Positions 24,619-36,098 of a stretch of DNA of 64,000 bases are shown here, in pieces. The position numbers and the translations under genes were made by a program. The stretch is from Obelidium mucronatum. Taxonomy: Eukaryota > Chytridiomycota > Chytridiomycetes > Chytridiales > Chytriomycetaceae. The stretch's first letter is position 1. Every line of letters starts with the position of its first letter. The DNA lies in assembly GCA_025765595.1 (NCBI GenBank), contig JAIVFH010000001.1:124001-188000 (forward strand), in the 5' to 3' direction. Under the pieces are notes generated by a model that did not search any database, was not told where the DNA came from, and saw nothing but the letters and a program-made list of their open reading frames with translations.

Positions 24619-26309
24619 TTAACCTACAAAGTGAAAATCAATAATTCGGATGTTGTCTCCAAGCCTCAAAATATTCGGATAAATTCCGTCACAAGCCTCC
24701 AAATCTTGATGCATCACCCCAAACTCCAACAACTTTGCAATGCATTCATCGACTTTTACTTTAAACAAGGGATACTCTTCTGTGGTGAGAGGGTCACCGC
24801 AGTCTTCCATTGCAATGATAAGGATTCCATGGTAATTGAAGTAGCCATAGAATTTTGGAATGACCACCCCTTGTAGCTTCCCCAACTGCTTGTATATTGC
24901 AACTTCTCTTTCACTGATATCAACGTAATTTGGTTCGTGATAGACATCATACAGTTTGAATTTTAACTCTGGAGCGTCTTTTAGGCTGCCAGATACAACA
25001 GAACCAACAGCGCCCTTGCCAATTCTTAATGTTTGTGCAAAGTGAATTTGGTCCGCATCAATTTCAAGCAATGTGTACAGTTTTTGAATCGGAGCATCGA
25101 TTTGTCTCAAGACTTTGTTTTCTGCAATTGTCGCTTCTGGTGGGGAGCCAGCCGGAGACGCATATATTCCCTTTTCGCGGGCATTCCACAACAAGAATAA
25201 CCAACATGTAAAGAATGACAAATGGTTTCCTTGGTAGGAAATACCCGAAAGCGGTATTGGATTGGATATCTCGACAGTTGAGAGTACTCCAGAACGCTTG
25301 AAGCAATGAAGTTCGTGTTGGGTTGTCAGCGCCGCATATCGAGAGCAGTTGAAGGATGAATATCCATACATTTGATTGACACCCCGAACCGCCTCAGATT
25401 CATGTGTAATGTTACTTCTCGCTGCTGCCTCAAGGTCTGATTTATATCGAGTTGCTAAATTGATTTGTTGTGGAAAAGACCAGAATGGCTTGACTTCAAT
25501 GGGCAGGCGGAAGTATGCATTCTCACGTTCGCCAACAAAATACTTCCAAATATAATCAGGCTCCAATATCACTGCTGGGTCGCCCTTTCCCCTAGAAAAA
25601 AAGGACCCAATGCCCATCAGACGAAGGAGTTCCTCCAAGATGTCAAATGTCGTGTTTTTTAAAGAGCATTCAATGTCAGCTTCACAGCCGGCAGATTCTA
25701 TGCGCTGGGCATATTTCAATTGGTTGGCTGTGATGTTTGACTCCATGGTCAAATATTTTGAAAGTTCCGATTCGGCAAACTCGTGTACTTCTTTCGCAAA
25801 ACTATTCCAGATGATAAAATGTTTTGCTGCTCGAGGATATGTTGGTAGGGTCTCCTTTGTATCGGTGCTCCTTGATTTGCGTTTCCAGCTTGCTGCTGGC
25901 ACTGTATGAAGTAGGTCCGAAAACTTCAACGTCACATCAATTTTATAATTTTTCGTTGCTGCATCTGGAAATGTGTCAAATGTCGTGCAGGGATATGTTA
26001 CGTTTTCTTACGTGAGTGTAACGGAACAGGCACCACAATCACCACTGGATCTTCGTAGGACTGACCAAGTCCAGCCACGCTTGCAGAAACCCTCAGTGGC
26101 TCGTTTGCGGCAAGTGAAGCTTGGTTCTTATAGACCTTAAGGCCAGAGGAGTCGACTTGTGGCTTCAACAGACATTCATTCTCCTTCCACACGGCCTGCT
26201 TCAAGTCAACAACATCAGCCATTGAGCCAAGGAGCAGTTTATCATCATCCGTATTCGGCAGTTGACTATGGTCAGGGTGGACAAGGCGGTACCAGATTGG
26301 GTGGGACAT
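24619..26309 (-). CDS. Crinkler-type effector, CRN header + PD-(D/E)XK nuclease-like + kinase-like domain
   Basis: Two exons (26309-26012, 25964-24619) give 547 residues. The header (residues 1-98) is nearly identical to that of the downstream gene. Residues about 185-250 look like a restriction-endonuclease fold: DPAVILEPDY, then PIEVKPFW (the E-x-K of PD-(D/E)XK). The last about 170 residues form a kinase-like lobe pair: glycine loop RIGKGAVGSVVSG, KFKLYDV as the lysine strand, EREVAIYKQL, AMEDCGDPL hinge, MHQDLE in place of HRD, and IIDFHF in place of DFG. The catalytic Asp of HxD is kept (HQD) and the DFG Asp is present. This architecture belongs to the CRN class described as REase-kinase fusions. 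A run of 30 A residues (on this strand) lies just upstream of the ATG. Confidence 0.8.
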
Positions 26310-26323
26310 TTCGATTTCTTTCT

Positions 26324-26324
<1 letters not shown>

Positions 26325-26354
<30 letters not shown>
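26325..26354. repeat. Homopolymer T(30) upstream of CRN gene
   Basis: An uninterrupted run of 30 T on the plus strand. It is A-rich on the coding strand of the minus-strand CRN gene that starts at 26309, in what should be its 5' untranslated region or promoter. Poly(dA:dT) tracts exclude nucleosomes in fungal promoters, so a promoter role is possible but inferred. Confidence 0.6.
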
Positions 26355-26355
<1 letters not shown>

Positions 26356-26434
26356 GGAAAATTTTTTCAACAACTTGGTTCCATTTATTGTAAAACCCCC
26401 TAACACTCCCTTTCCCATGCGTCCGTTCAACCAT

Positions 26435-27625
26435 TTAATAGACTTCCAACACATACCTCTCCTCCTCCTTCAAACTCTCCAACTTCTCAGTCGCCTCCTC
26501 CACAGTCATAAACTTACTAAACGACGAAATCAACGCATCCCTGATATCCGGAACAGGCCATGTAGGTCCACACAAGTAGAAGGCACCTCCTTGTTTCAAA
26601 ATCATGTTCGCCAACATGGTATCATCCGCCTTGATTTTATGCTGAATGTACACCTTCTCTTTTTGGTCTCGCGAGAAGGCCAAACGGAGGTGTGTCAGGA
26701 GCCCATCAAAGTGGTACGCTTCGAGTTCTTCTCCGTACAGGTACTCTTCGGCACGATGACGCGCTCCAAAGTAGAGAACCATGGGTCCCACCTTGTGGCC
26801 AAGAGACTTTTGGTACGCTCGTTCTTCGACGAAAGCACGGAAAGGTGCCATACCGGTTCCAAGACCAGCCATAATGACTGGGGCTTCGTGGGATGGTGGA
26901 AGCTTCATGACTGATGGCTTCACGGAGACGGTGACGGCGGTTCCTGGTCTCAAACCAACAAGGTAACGAGTACATTGTCCCATACGAACCTTGCCAGACT
27001 TGGTCTTCCAGTCAACAACGACAACAAGAAGGTGGACACTGGTGCGGTGGACATTCATCGAAGAGGAGATGGAGTAGTGACGTGGCTTAATGTTGGGGAT
27101 AGTTGCCAAAAGCTTCTCAATGGATGGGTGAGCAGATGGGAACATTTGCAAGACGTCTGCAAAAGTGACAGTTTCCTCTTCTTGCAACTTGGCAAGGTCA
27201 TCGGCACCCTCTCCACTTGCAAGGTATCCAAGACGTTCTCTTTCAGACATGACGGTAGCGTGCTCGATAAGAGACTGGAAGAACTTCTTTCCTGGCTTTC
27301 CGAAAATGTCGACAGCTTCAGTAAACAATTGCGAAACAGTTCTGAATTCGCTTTCGATGGCACCAGTCTTTTCGTTGACTCTGTCGTAACGGATGACTTG
27401 AGATCCATCGGCTCCGTACCATGCAAGGAATTCTTGAACGTGGTCTGGGTTGTTTTGACCGTAGACTCCCAAAGCTTCACCAATGTCGTACTTGAGTCCA
27501 GAAGTTCCAATATCAAATTCAATGTGGAAGACATTACGCTCGTAAGTGTCTGGAGTCAAACGGGTGTTGCTGGTGACCTAAATGGAAAAGGGAGATTTAA
27601 GATACCATGATTAGCAAGTAAAAAG

Positions 27626-27670
<45 letters not shown>

Positions 27671-30600
27671 AAGACTAACGTGAACAGTGAAAGTCTTTTC
27701 TCCCGCATCCGGTCTCAAAGCGCTTTGGAGCGCAAAGGCTTCCTTGAACAAAATTGGCAAAGCCGGCTGGTACTTTTCCACAGCCTTTCCAACAACCTCA
27801 ACCTCCTCTTCTTCCAAACCAGTCAGCTTCTTCAAAGCAAAGGAAGGTTGGAAGTACTTTGGCAACTCCCCACCAATCAAGGCAAAGCCCCACTCAGAAG
27901 GAGCATTGAAAACAGTTACAGTCTTCAAGGCCGTTCTCAATGCACCAAGCTTGGTTCTGTAAACAGTGTTATCAGTCTCGGTAGCACTCAATCCAGCTTC
28001 CAGTTCGCGGATCGCTTGGGCAGAGTCAACACCGTCCCACAATTTCGCCAAGAGGGCAATCAAAGCCAAGTTACGGTACTCTCCACGCTGTCCACGGAAC
28101 TGCGTGTAGTTGAAGGCAATCTTGTCGGCGTCGATAACGGCGACACGCACTTTACGTGCAAAGAGTTGACGCTTGACGGCGTCTGGGATTTCCTTGGTCA
28201 AATCAGCGATGGATGGGTTGGCGCCCGCACGGTTCAACAACAAGAGACCGCCTTCACGTATGCTAGCGGCAACGTTGTAGGATTCAAGAAGGGCAATGTT
28301 GTGAACTGCAACATAGTTGGCAGTGTTCACCAAGGATGGGCTTTGCTGGGTGTGTGCACCGTTCTTGGAGAAACGAATGTGGGTGGAGCTGATGGGTTCC
28401 ACGCTGATGGATGAAGTTGTGGTGAAGATTTGTACGCTGGAAGCACCTTGGGACTCCAAGAGCTTAACGGCACGTGGTGCAATGTTTTCAGTTTCGTCGG
28501 ATTGTTGATCCCAAACAATGGCTTCGAAAACGTCAGAGCTGTAAGAGTGGGCAGCGGTAGCTGGGGCTTCGATCTTGAAATCAAATCTGGCATCAGCGTT
28601 TCCAAGTCCCTGCAAGAACGCTTGAACGGCAGCAGCGTTGAAGTTTTCAACTCCGGCAGCGAAAGCACCCTTGAAGATAGATGGGATTGGCAAAGTCCAT
28701 ACAGAGTCGTCTACCAAATCATTTGAATGAGAATTGGAGAAAAAACAGTCAAATATGGAAAATACTTACAGAAAGCGGACTGTCACATCCAAGAACAAAG
28801 CTCCATGAGCATTGGATCCAGCAACCTTGGAATCAGTCAATCAAGGCAATCTTCTTGACGGTTCTTGGGAGAGCCGCCAAAAAGTGGCGAGCAGACCAAG
28901 GACGCAACAAACGAATCTTCAAGAGACCAACAGATTGTCCAGCAGCAGACAGCTTCAAAACAGCTTCTTCGGCAACATTAGCACTGGTACCCAAAGCGAC
29001 AATGACAGTCTCAGCAGAAGAAGATCCAATGTACTCAAAGAGTTTGTAGTGGTGACCCAACTGTCCAGCCAAGTTGTTCATAACGCTTTCAACAAGGTCA
29101 GCAACTGGCACAGAGCTGATGGCGGAAGCTTGGGAAACGGCATTCTTGACGATTTGACCCAAGGCAGAAGTTGGAATAATTGGAGCAACAGAGTTTTCAT
29201 TGGCGATACGAGCGCCATCAAAGAAGTGAACGAAAGGAGTATTGGTGACAGTTGCAGCGACATGAGCAACAAGGGCCAAGTCATGGGCTTCCTTCACATT
29301 GTTGGACCCAATGGAAGCAAAGCCAGTGAAGGATGTAGCAACCACATCAGCAACCGAGGTGTAGACGCCGAAGTCCTTGGTAATTCCTTGAGTAGCAACA
29401 TGCATAACCACTGGCAGCTTATCAGCAGCAATTTGGTACATTGATGGAAGCATGTGGGACAAAGCAGCAGAGTTGGCCAAGACAGATACAGACGACCCTC
29501 CGTGAGCAGCTCCGTGAACAATGGCACCGGCTCCGCTGCGAGTTTCGACCTGAGCGGTCTTGTGGAACTTTCCATGGGCGTTCTTGACACCCGCAGCAGA
29601 CCATTCCGAAACAGACTTTCCAATGGTGGATTCTGGGATGACTGGGTAGACAAAAGACAAGTCAGACAGAGCGTAAGCAACGTGAGCAGCGGCGTCTTGG
29701 CCAGAAATAAGCTGTGGGGATCCAGCAGCACGAACAGCAGATACAGGGGCTGGAGTGTAGACAGTTGGGATAACAACTGGGGAGACCTCGCGAGCAACCG
29801 CAACTGGGGCAGATTCGTGTGTGAACTTGGCAGAAGTGACAGCAACTGGAGAGGAAGCAGCAACGACAGCAGCAGTGGCAGAAACGCATGGAACGACAAC
29901 AGCCTTGAATCCCTTTTGTGCAAAGAGAGTAAACTCGTCATCCTGTTCAACGTTCACCCATTCACTTCCAGATTTGAGGCGAATGACGTTTTGACCCAGC
30001 TCCAACGCACGCAAAGCAGCATGAAGCATGGAGTCGCTTGGCTTTTCTGCATCAGCTGGAATAACCATCAAATCTCCAGTCACCAAATCCAAAAACTCTC
30101 TTGGGACAGAGGCATCCGAGAGAACAAGCTCGGCTTCTGAAAGAGCGCGGTAAGCGCCAACAGTCAAGTCATCGATGAGTCCTGAACCAGTGCGAACAAC
30201 ACGAACAGTTCCTTGCTTGATACGTGGCAGGTCGGCAGACTGTTGAATGTAGGAGTTGACGAGAGCAGAAAGTTCAGGCATCAGTCAAAGCAGCAAGGGT
30301 TTCCACAGCCCAAGTCTCAGAGACTCTGTTGACAAAGTTCAGGCGACGCTGGTTGGATGCTGCTGATGGATCGGCCTGTTTCAGGAGTTGTCTCAGCTTG
30401 GCCAAAGACTCCAAGGCAGCACCCGCATGGGTGGGAATAGAGTTGACAATTTGCTTGCGCAACTTGGAGGCTAGACGGGGTCCGTTTCCGTTGGTTGAAA
30501 TTGCGACTTGAAGAGACTGGGAGATAGGGGGTTAGATAAGAGAGACAACGGAACAAAACAAAGCAACGAAAAACAAAAAACACACCTGGTCCTTGTAAGT

Positions 30601-31113
30601 AGACATGAAGTAAAAGTCACTGAGATCAGCAGCAGAAGCAACATTCACAGGGACCTTCTTTTCCCTGCACAAAACTCCGATTTGGCGAGAAAGAGAAGCT
30701 GACACTGAGGAATCATTGCACACAAAGACCAACGAGGCATTGTTCAAGTCCGCCGAATCAAATGTGCGGTCGATCCACTGGATTGATCCGTTTGAAAGCA
30801 CTTGTTTAAGCGCAGGTGACAGAGTGTTGAATGGAGCCACGACAGTCACCGCTGCGCCCGCTTCCACTGCAAACACGGCTCTGCTTGCGGCCACGTTATC
30901 GCCACCAACAACAAGCACCCGCTTGCCTGCAAGGTGCACGCCTTAGCTTGGTTCCCTTCCGAACACAATCCCTAACAAGTCCCCGGACTTACCGGCAATC
31001 GCCCAGGACACGATCAGCGAGGAGGCGGCCTTGGCGGGCTGTGCGCCCAGGGACGCCTTGGCCGCAGAGCCCGGCAGCGTTGCAGCCTCAAACGTCAGAG
31101 TCGAAGGCGCCAT
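26435..31113 (-). CDS. Siroheme synthase (Met8) / SUMT-like / sulfite reductase flavoprotein (Met10) fusion
   Basis: Exons 31113-30993, 30926-30586, 30516-28770, 28710-27680 and 27577-26435 give about 1,459 residues. Residues 1-195 are a precorrin-2 dehydrogenase/chelatase (GKRVLVVGGDNVAASRA, FVCNDSS, LQVAISTNGNGPRLA). Next is half of a uroporphyrinogen methylase-like fold with degraded motifs (RTGSGLID for GAGPGD, RLKSGSEW for RLKGGDP). Then come a pyruvate-ferredoxin-oxidoreductase-like domain (VYPVIPEST, GGSSVSVLANS, HFFDGARIA) and an FAD/NADPH reductase (RHYSISSS, GLGTGMAPFRAF, YLCGP, C-terminal aromatic Tyr). It would make siroheme and feed electrons to sulfite reductase. Exon 3 needs three +1 frame moves, at 30276-30277 (GC[C/T]GAA), 28835-28836 (GA[C/T]GAT) and 28783-28784 (GT[G/A]CAG). 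With them, exon phases close exactly. Confidence 0.85.
27626..27669. repeat. Homopolymer A(44) in intron of Met8-Met10 gene
   Basis: An uninterrupted run of 44 A on plus, hence T on the coding strand, just downstream of the donor of the last intron. It enlarges an otherwise short intron. Length is likely to vary between alleles. Confidence 0.7.
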
Positions 31114-31576
31114 TTTCGTTGTTTTTTCTTTTTCGCTGTTTTCGAATAATTGAAATGTTTGAATTGCGCAATTGGACAAACACGTGACTTGGCTGTTTCA
31201 AGCAGAAGAGGCATTGGAAATCAAAGGTGGAAATCAAAGAACGAGGCGCTGGCCCTGCCGCCGCTCCACTAAAAAATTAAAATGCCTTTTACTTTGAGTC
31301 TGTTGATCGTGTTCACGTTGTCCTGAACGCGGCTCTGAGTGGTCCGGACCAAAGAACTATTCAACGCCTTCTCATTCATTAATTACAGCTTTTGATATTA
31401 TCAAGTCGCTATTTGTTTTTATTTGTTTTGATCCAAAAAGCACGCTCGCATTCGTAATCGAAAGATTGCGCAATCGGCAGCGCCCCCATTTCCCCAAAAA
31501 ACCTCAAAAAGGACAAACATCCCTCCTCAAAAACCCACAAAATCCGATACCAACCAAATCTCTCGAATCAGATATC

Positions 31577-31822
31577 ATGTGGTCCTTCTCAAGCAAAACT
31601 GCTCCTTCTGCCGCCATCGTCAACTCACAGCACACTGAAGTCCCACGGATACTAGGGACCCACGCAGACCCAGATTCTCCAGTTCTCAGTGCAGAAGCGC
31701 TGCTGTCGTCACCACCAATCCGCTCTTCATCTTTTGATGCTCCTCGTTCAAGTTCACCTCCTGCCCGACGAGCCCGGGTGGCTGCTGTATCGGCTGTTGC
31801 CGGCTACAGGTCTTTCTGGTGA
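31577..31822 (+). CDS. Small hypothetical Ser/Pro/Ala-rich protein
   Basis: An ATG at 31577 opens 81 codons (MWSFSSKTAPSAAIV at the start, SSPPARRARVAAVSAVAGY near the end). The composition is compatible with coding but low in complexity, and no domain is recognised. An AATAAA-like signal (gaataaaa) follows at about 31878, which fits a short transcript. It is divergent from the Met8-Met10 gene, with 460 bases between the starts. It could equally be a non-coding transcript or the first exon of something longer. Confidence 0.35.
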   Translation: MWSFSSKTAPSAAIVNSQHTEVPRILGTHADPDSPVLSAEALLSSPPIRSSSFDAPRSSSPPARRARVAAVSAVAGYRSFW

Positions 31823-31829
31823 AAAAGTC

Positions 31830-32250
31830 ACATCTGTTTTCATCCCATAGCTGGTTATATTGTAGTAATTTATCGAGAATAAAAGCTCATGTTCATTTAT
31901 CAAATTGATTTGTGTCGTCTTAGTTCTAGTTGGTTGTGTTCTCTTCCTCACTGTACCTGGCGCCACGGGACAGTTATTATTAATCAAAATGATTTTATGG
32001 AACAATCTAGCTCAAGTTTAGCTATCAATATTAAAAAGATTTATTATGAAATCGAAAGGGCTAAGGTTGACGGTGAGAATAAACCAGTCCCCTTATTCTC
32101 TCCGAAAACCCGTGACTCGCCATTATGAACAATTTAGCTCAAGTTATAATCTGGACATTGTCAGGTTGGAAAGTCAGAAAACGTCAACAAAAACATAGAC
32201 TTTATTGCAATTTCCTCCTTTTTAAACCGACACAAAACCTACCCTACATA
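31830..32250. other. Intergenic, no supported gene
   Basis: AT-rich sequence between the small open frame and the chitinase stop. I see no RNA gene, repeat or coding stretch that can be supported. It must hold the 3' ends of the two converging genes. Confidence 0.4.
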
Positions 32251-34393
32251 TTAAACTGTCTGAAGACCCCATCCAGTACGAATAGCATTCATCAATTCGT
32301 TCTGGTGGTCCTGATCCAACTCCCAAGCCATTATTCCGGAGTATCCAGAGTTTTTAGCCCACGAAGTCTTTGCGAGAATAGATTGAGGGTCGTCATAGGT
32401 AATGAACTGCTTGGTGGTTGGGTTGTACAAGGTTGGGTTTTCGGCAAACTTAAAGTACTGTCTGCTCCAACCATTACTGGCAATCAAAGGACCATTGGCG
32501 AGTGGAGCATTGGTTTGAGTACGTGTACCAGCAGTAGAACCACGCAAGTTGAGGTACATCCAAACTCCAGAACGCGTTGGAACAGCATCAGGGCCAGTTT
32601 TACATGGACTTTTCCATTCGTCATCCAAAACGTCTCCTTGAACAACCTTGCACGCTTTGTCGTCTGTAAGAGATCCACCAAGACAGCGCTGGTAAAGTCC
32701 ATTGTTGGTGTCGTTGCTCACTTGCCATGAACGACCGTAGAAGGCGATTCCAGGGACGAGCTTGTTCTTTGGAACACCAGCCGCTTCGAACGCCTTCAAG
32801 GACGAAGAAATAGAAAACTGGAGACCGTCTTTGGAGTTTGCGTATGGTTCCACAGGGTCGTTTGGACCAGGAGAGTTCAAGGGACTGTTGAAGTCAGCGT
32901 ATGGAGACCAGGAACCACCGTAAAAGTCGTAAGTCATGACTTGGATGTACGACAGCTGTTCCGCAATTTCAGTAATGTAGTTCTTTCCATTAACAGCATA
33001 TCTGTTGACATCCGGAGAAGACGCGATCGAGATCAACATTTGAGGACCCAATTCCGCACGGAGTGCCTTCAAGAGAGTCACAAAGTTGACAGAATCTTGT
33101 GGGTCCACGTGGTTGCATTCCAAACCTCCACCTTGTGGGTATTCCCAGTCCAAGTCAACTCCGTCGAAACCGTTCTCACTAAGGAACTTGTGGACGTTCT
33201 TGACAAATGTAGCAGTCACGGACGCACTCTTGGCGATATCGGAAAAGTATTGACTTCCACTCCATCCACCAATGGAAACAACGGTACGGAGGTTGGGGTA
33301 CTTTACACGAACTGGGCCAGTGATGGCTGGAATCCACTTGGCATCGGCATCGGCATCGAATGTAGCCAAAGATCCATCAGCCATTGCATTCATGAATGCG
33401 TAGTTCACGGCAGAAAATCCGTCAAAGTTGATCTTGTCAGCCGCGTTTTGACCACGAGTATATGCACTCCATTGAGACCAATATCTGATGGTTTGGGTTA
33501 AAAAAAATGAAGCATAAACAGCCGCTAAAGGAAAAAAAAACCCCTTACCCAATGACACCTGGAGCTCCAGAGTAAGGTCTTGGTTCCAAAGTCGTAACAT
33601 TACATCTGTTCAACTTGTTCCACTCCACCTTCTTGGCGGGTTCGGCAGAAGTCTCATACTTTGCTTGGTAGTTGATACCCTCTTCGGAGACAATCGTGTC
33701 CTTGATGTATTTTTTGCCTGAGATCCATTTTGGGTAGCAAATGTCGGTTGCGGGTGGCAGTGGTGGGGCTGGGGTGCATGGACCTTCGTCGTTCCAGTCG
33801 GAGGCCGTGCTGGATGGCTGAGTGGTTGTGTAGAACTTTGGCTTGTAGTTGCGACCGCCAAAGCTGGCTCTGTTGGTGTCTGGGTCGGTTGGAGTGTAAA
33901 TCAACCCAGCAACGTAAGCATCATAGCAGTATGGAAGGGTTGCAGTTCCAGTAGTGGTTGGAGCAGATGTAGTTGTGGTGGTTGTGGTTGTGGTTGCACT
34001 GCTAGTGGTTGGCTTTTGTGTGGTTGTGGTTGTTGTTGTAGTGCTGGAGCTCTTGGTAGTGGTGGTAGTGGAGGTGGTAGATGGAGCGACAGTAGTAGTT
34101 GGAGCCACAGTAGTTGTTTTCTTGGTGGTCGTGGTAGTGGTGGTGGTGGTGGTGGATGGCTTGATTGAGGTGGTTGGGTTTCCGCAAGCGCCTTGGCTCA
34201 CCCAACCTCCGTCAGCGTTGGCACCGCCAGGAGCAAAACCTGGGTTCTCCCACCAAGTGTTCTTCCAGTTGGCTCCGTTGTAGGAAACAGTAGAACCGCC
34301 AGGGTAGTTTTGGGTGGATACCCAAGGGGTAGCACAGTCCGCAGCAGCGGCAAGAGCGGCAGACATAGAAAGGAGAACAACCTTCAAAAGCAT
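32251..34393 (-). CDS. Secreted chitinase: chitin-binding modules + GH18
   Basis: Exons 34393-33549 and 33484-32251 give 692 residues. A signal peptide (MLLKVVLLSMSAALAAA) precedes a CBM5/12-type module (YPGGSTVSYNGANWKNTWW), a long Thr-rich linker (about residues 75-145, a likely O-mannosylation target), and two more CBM5/12-like segments (GGRNYKPKFYTTTQPS and INYQAKYETSAEPAKKVEW). The GH18 barrel starts at IGYWSQWS. The catalytic motif FDGVDLDWEYP is intact (DxxDxDxE), and VVSIGGWSGS, MTYDFYGGW and MAWELDQD mark other conserved strands. It hydrolyses chitin outside the cell. A second, related chitinase lies at the right edge of the window. The Thr linker creates long Val-only open frames on the other strand, which are not genes. 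Confidence 0.95.
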
Positions 34394-34819
34394 GTTTTCT
34401 GTTTTTTTTTAATGAAGATGAAGGTAATAGGGGCAGTGCTGGTTTTTTTTAAGTGTTTTTTGAGTGGCACTCATGTGTTGTGGTGTGACCACTACGTCAC
34501 GCGGTTTGACGCGTGACAGTGAAAGCAGGTTTCATGGAAAAAAACCCAAGCATTCAAAACCAAAACGAGTTTTAAAGTGCCCGAACGCACTTTATAACAT
34601 TCTCCCAGCCTTTTGGAGGTCTTTCAAAGAGCGGGGACTTTGAAGGGACTCATTTGATACCATTAACAGCAACATTGAATGACTCAGCTGCAGTGCTGAT
34701 AAATTATCACATGAATAACTCCCGTGACATGCTGTTTTGAACGCTGAGAGCTGCTCTCCGATAATCAGGTGTTGCTTGTACTTTTTATTGTCTATGAAAT
34801 TCAACGGACACCATCACCG

Positions 34820-35965
34820 TCATCTAATGCGGGACCATGAATCACCACACAAGTTTCCTTTTAATCCTGTCTTGGGCGAACTACACTTCCATCTGCCAGA
34901 GCGGCGGAGATATTGGGTATCGAACCACCTTTTTGCACTTGAAAGAAACTGGACTATTTCGACACGAGATTCCAACAAAGCCGCTTCAACAATTCTCCAT
35001 GATTCCTCATTCCATGGGTTAGCATCCACAAAAGTCAAGACTTTCAGCGATGCACAACAAGGCAATCTGTCAAACAGTGCCAAGGTTGGTGATTGCATTT
35101 GAATCTCAATCAACTTCTGCATCTTCGGAAGAGCCTCTGCAATACACGGATACATGATTTTGATTCCCAACCTAGCAATATTGAGTTTCGGGATGACAAG
35201 GGCAACCTTCTCCATTTCATCAACATCCATCTGTGGTCGGAAATCTGGAATATGGAGCATCCGGATACAACTGACATCTTTCGCCTCCGTCAATTTAGTT
35301 AAAAACTTGTGAAGCTCGTGGCGATGCTTGGAAATCTTGATTTCAATGATTTTAGGAAGCAGTGGGATAATGTTATCCAAATGGGTCGGTGAGCATGGGA
35401 CAATAATTCCGGCACCTTTGTAGCGCGAAATAAGCCCTGTCAGGTTGTATACATTGAAAACTTGGGCCATGGGAATATTTGAGTGTATATCAGTTAACAT
35501 TTCTGTGTCACTTGTTTGGGCTTCTGTTTCTTCGCTACTGATGGATAGTTCTTCCAATTCAACTTCCAATATTGTGCGGCACGGAAAATGAAAGTCCGGC
35601 CACAAGAGTTCCGCACTTCCTTGATAGTACTCTGGAAACGCGTTTCCCACCAAATAAATAGACTCGGAGACGTGTTTGAGTTGACGGAGCGAGTGACAGA
35701 TTGGAAATATTGGTCCGCTTTTAATATACGTAAATATCTGGTCTATAGTCTCAGCGGGGAGGGTTTGCAGTGTTGGGGCGGCTGGCAAATCTCTGGTTTC
35801 AACACAATGACGATCGCGTTGGTTTGGATTTGTTGTGGTAGGCTGACAAAGTGTTTTTGGCGGTAGTCTGAGTAGCTTGCGGTAAGTATTTAACTCTTCT
35901 AGGATTTCTTGACATTGGCTTAAAACTTGTGGGCAGTCGGGACACGTGACGGTTGGGCAATCCAT
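34820..35965 (-). CDS. F-box protein with leucine-rich-like C-terminal region
   Basis: A single exon from ATG at 35965 to the stop at 34820 gives 381 residues. The N-terminus has a Cys pair motif (CPDCP) and a short helical segment. An F-box-like sequence follows at about residues 66-90 (LQTLPAETIDQIFTYI). The rest alternates Leu/Ile-rich strands typical of diverged LRR regions in F-box proteins (IPKLNIARLGIKI, LPKMQKLIEIQM). F-box proteins recruit substrates to SCF ubiquitin ligases; the substrate is unknown. No introns or frame breaks are needed. Confidence 0.65.
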   Translation of the reverse strand: MDCPTVTCPDCPQVLSQCQEILEELNTYRKLLRLPPKTLCQPTTTNPNQRDRHCVETRDLPAAPTLQTLPAETIDQIFTYIKSGPIFPICHSLRQLKHVSESIYLVGNAFPEYYQGSAELLWPDFHFPCRTILEVELEELSISSEETEAQTSDTEMLTDIHSNIPMAQVFNVYNLTGLISRYKGAGIIVPCSPTHLDNIIPLLPKIIEIKISKHRHELHKFLTKLTEAKDVSCIRMLHIPDFRPQMDVDEMEKVALVIPKLNIARLGIKIMYPCIAEALPKMQKLIEIQMQSPTLALFDRLPCCASLKVLTFVDANPWNEESWRIVEAALLESRVEIVQFLSSAKRWFDTQYLRRSGRWKCSSPKTGLKGNLCGDSWSRIR

Positions 35966-36098
35966 TGCGATTCAGTACTGACAAAAAAATACAAGAAATT
36001 GTCTATCTCTTTATTCTCTATTACTTGAAAAATTAAAGGGTCTGAAAACTCAAATAACTCGCTTCATAAAAAACATTTGCGAAATAAAAAAATAGTCT

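Noticed and set aside
27680..30140. Several open frames over 200 codons on plus opposite the Met8-Met10 gene
   Set aside because: They mirror the codon bias of the real gene, lack domains and lack sensible starts.
30272..30338. A 67-base GT...AG intron (gtggaaaccc...caacag) that would bypass the stop in the Met8-Met10 gene in phase
   Set aside because: It would delete ETLAALTDA/ELSALVNSY, which matches the conserved C-terminal helix of fungal Met8. The donor is also poor.
33954..34283. Long poly-Val open frame on plus opposite the chitinase
   Set aside because: It is the antisense of the Thr-rich linker of the chitinase; composition explains the lack of stops.
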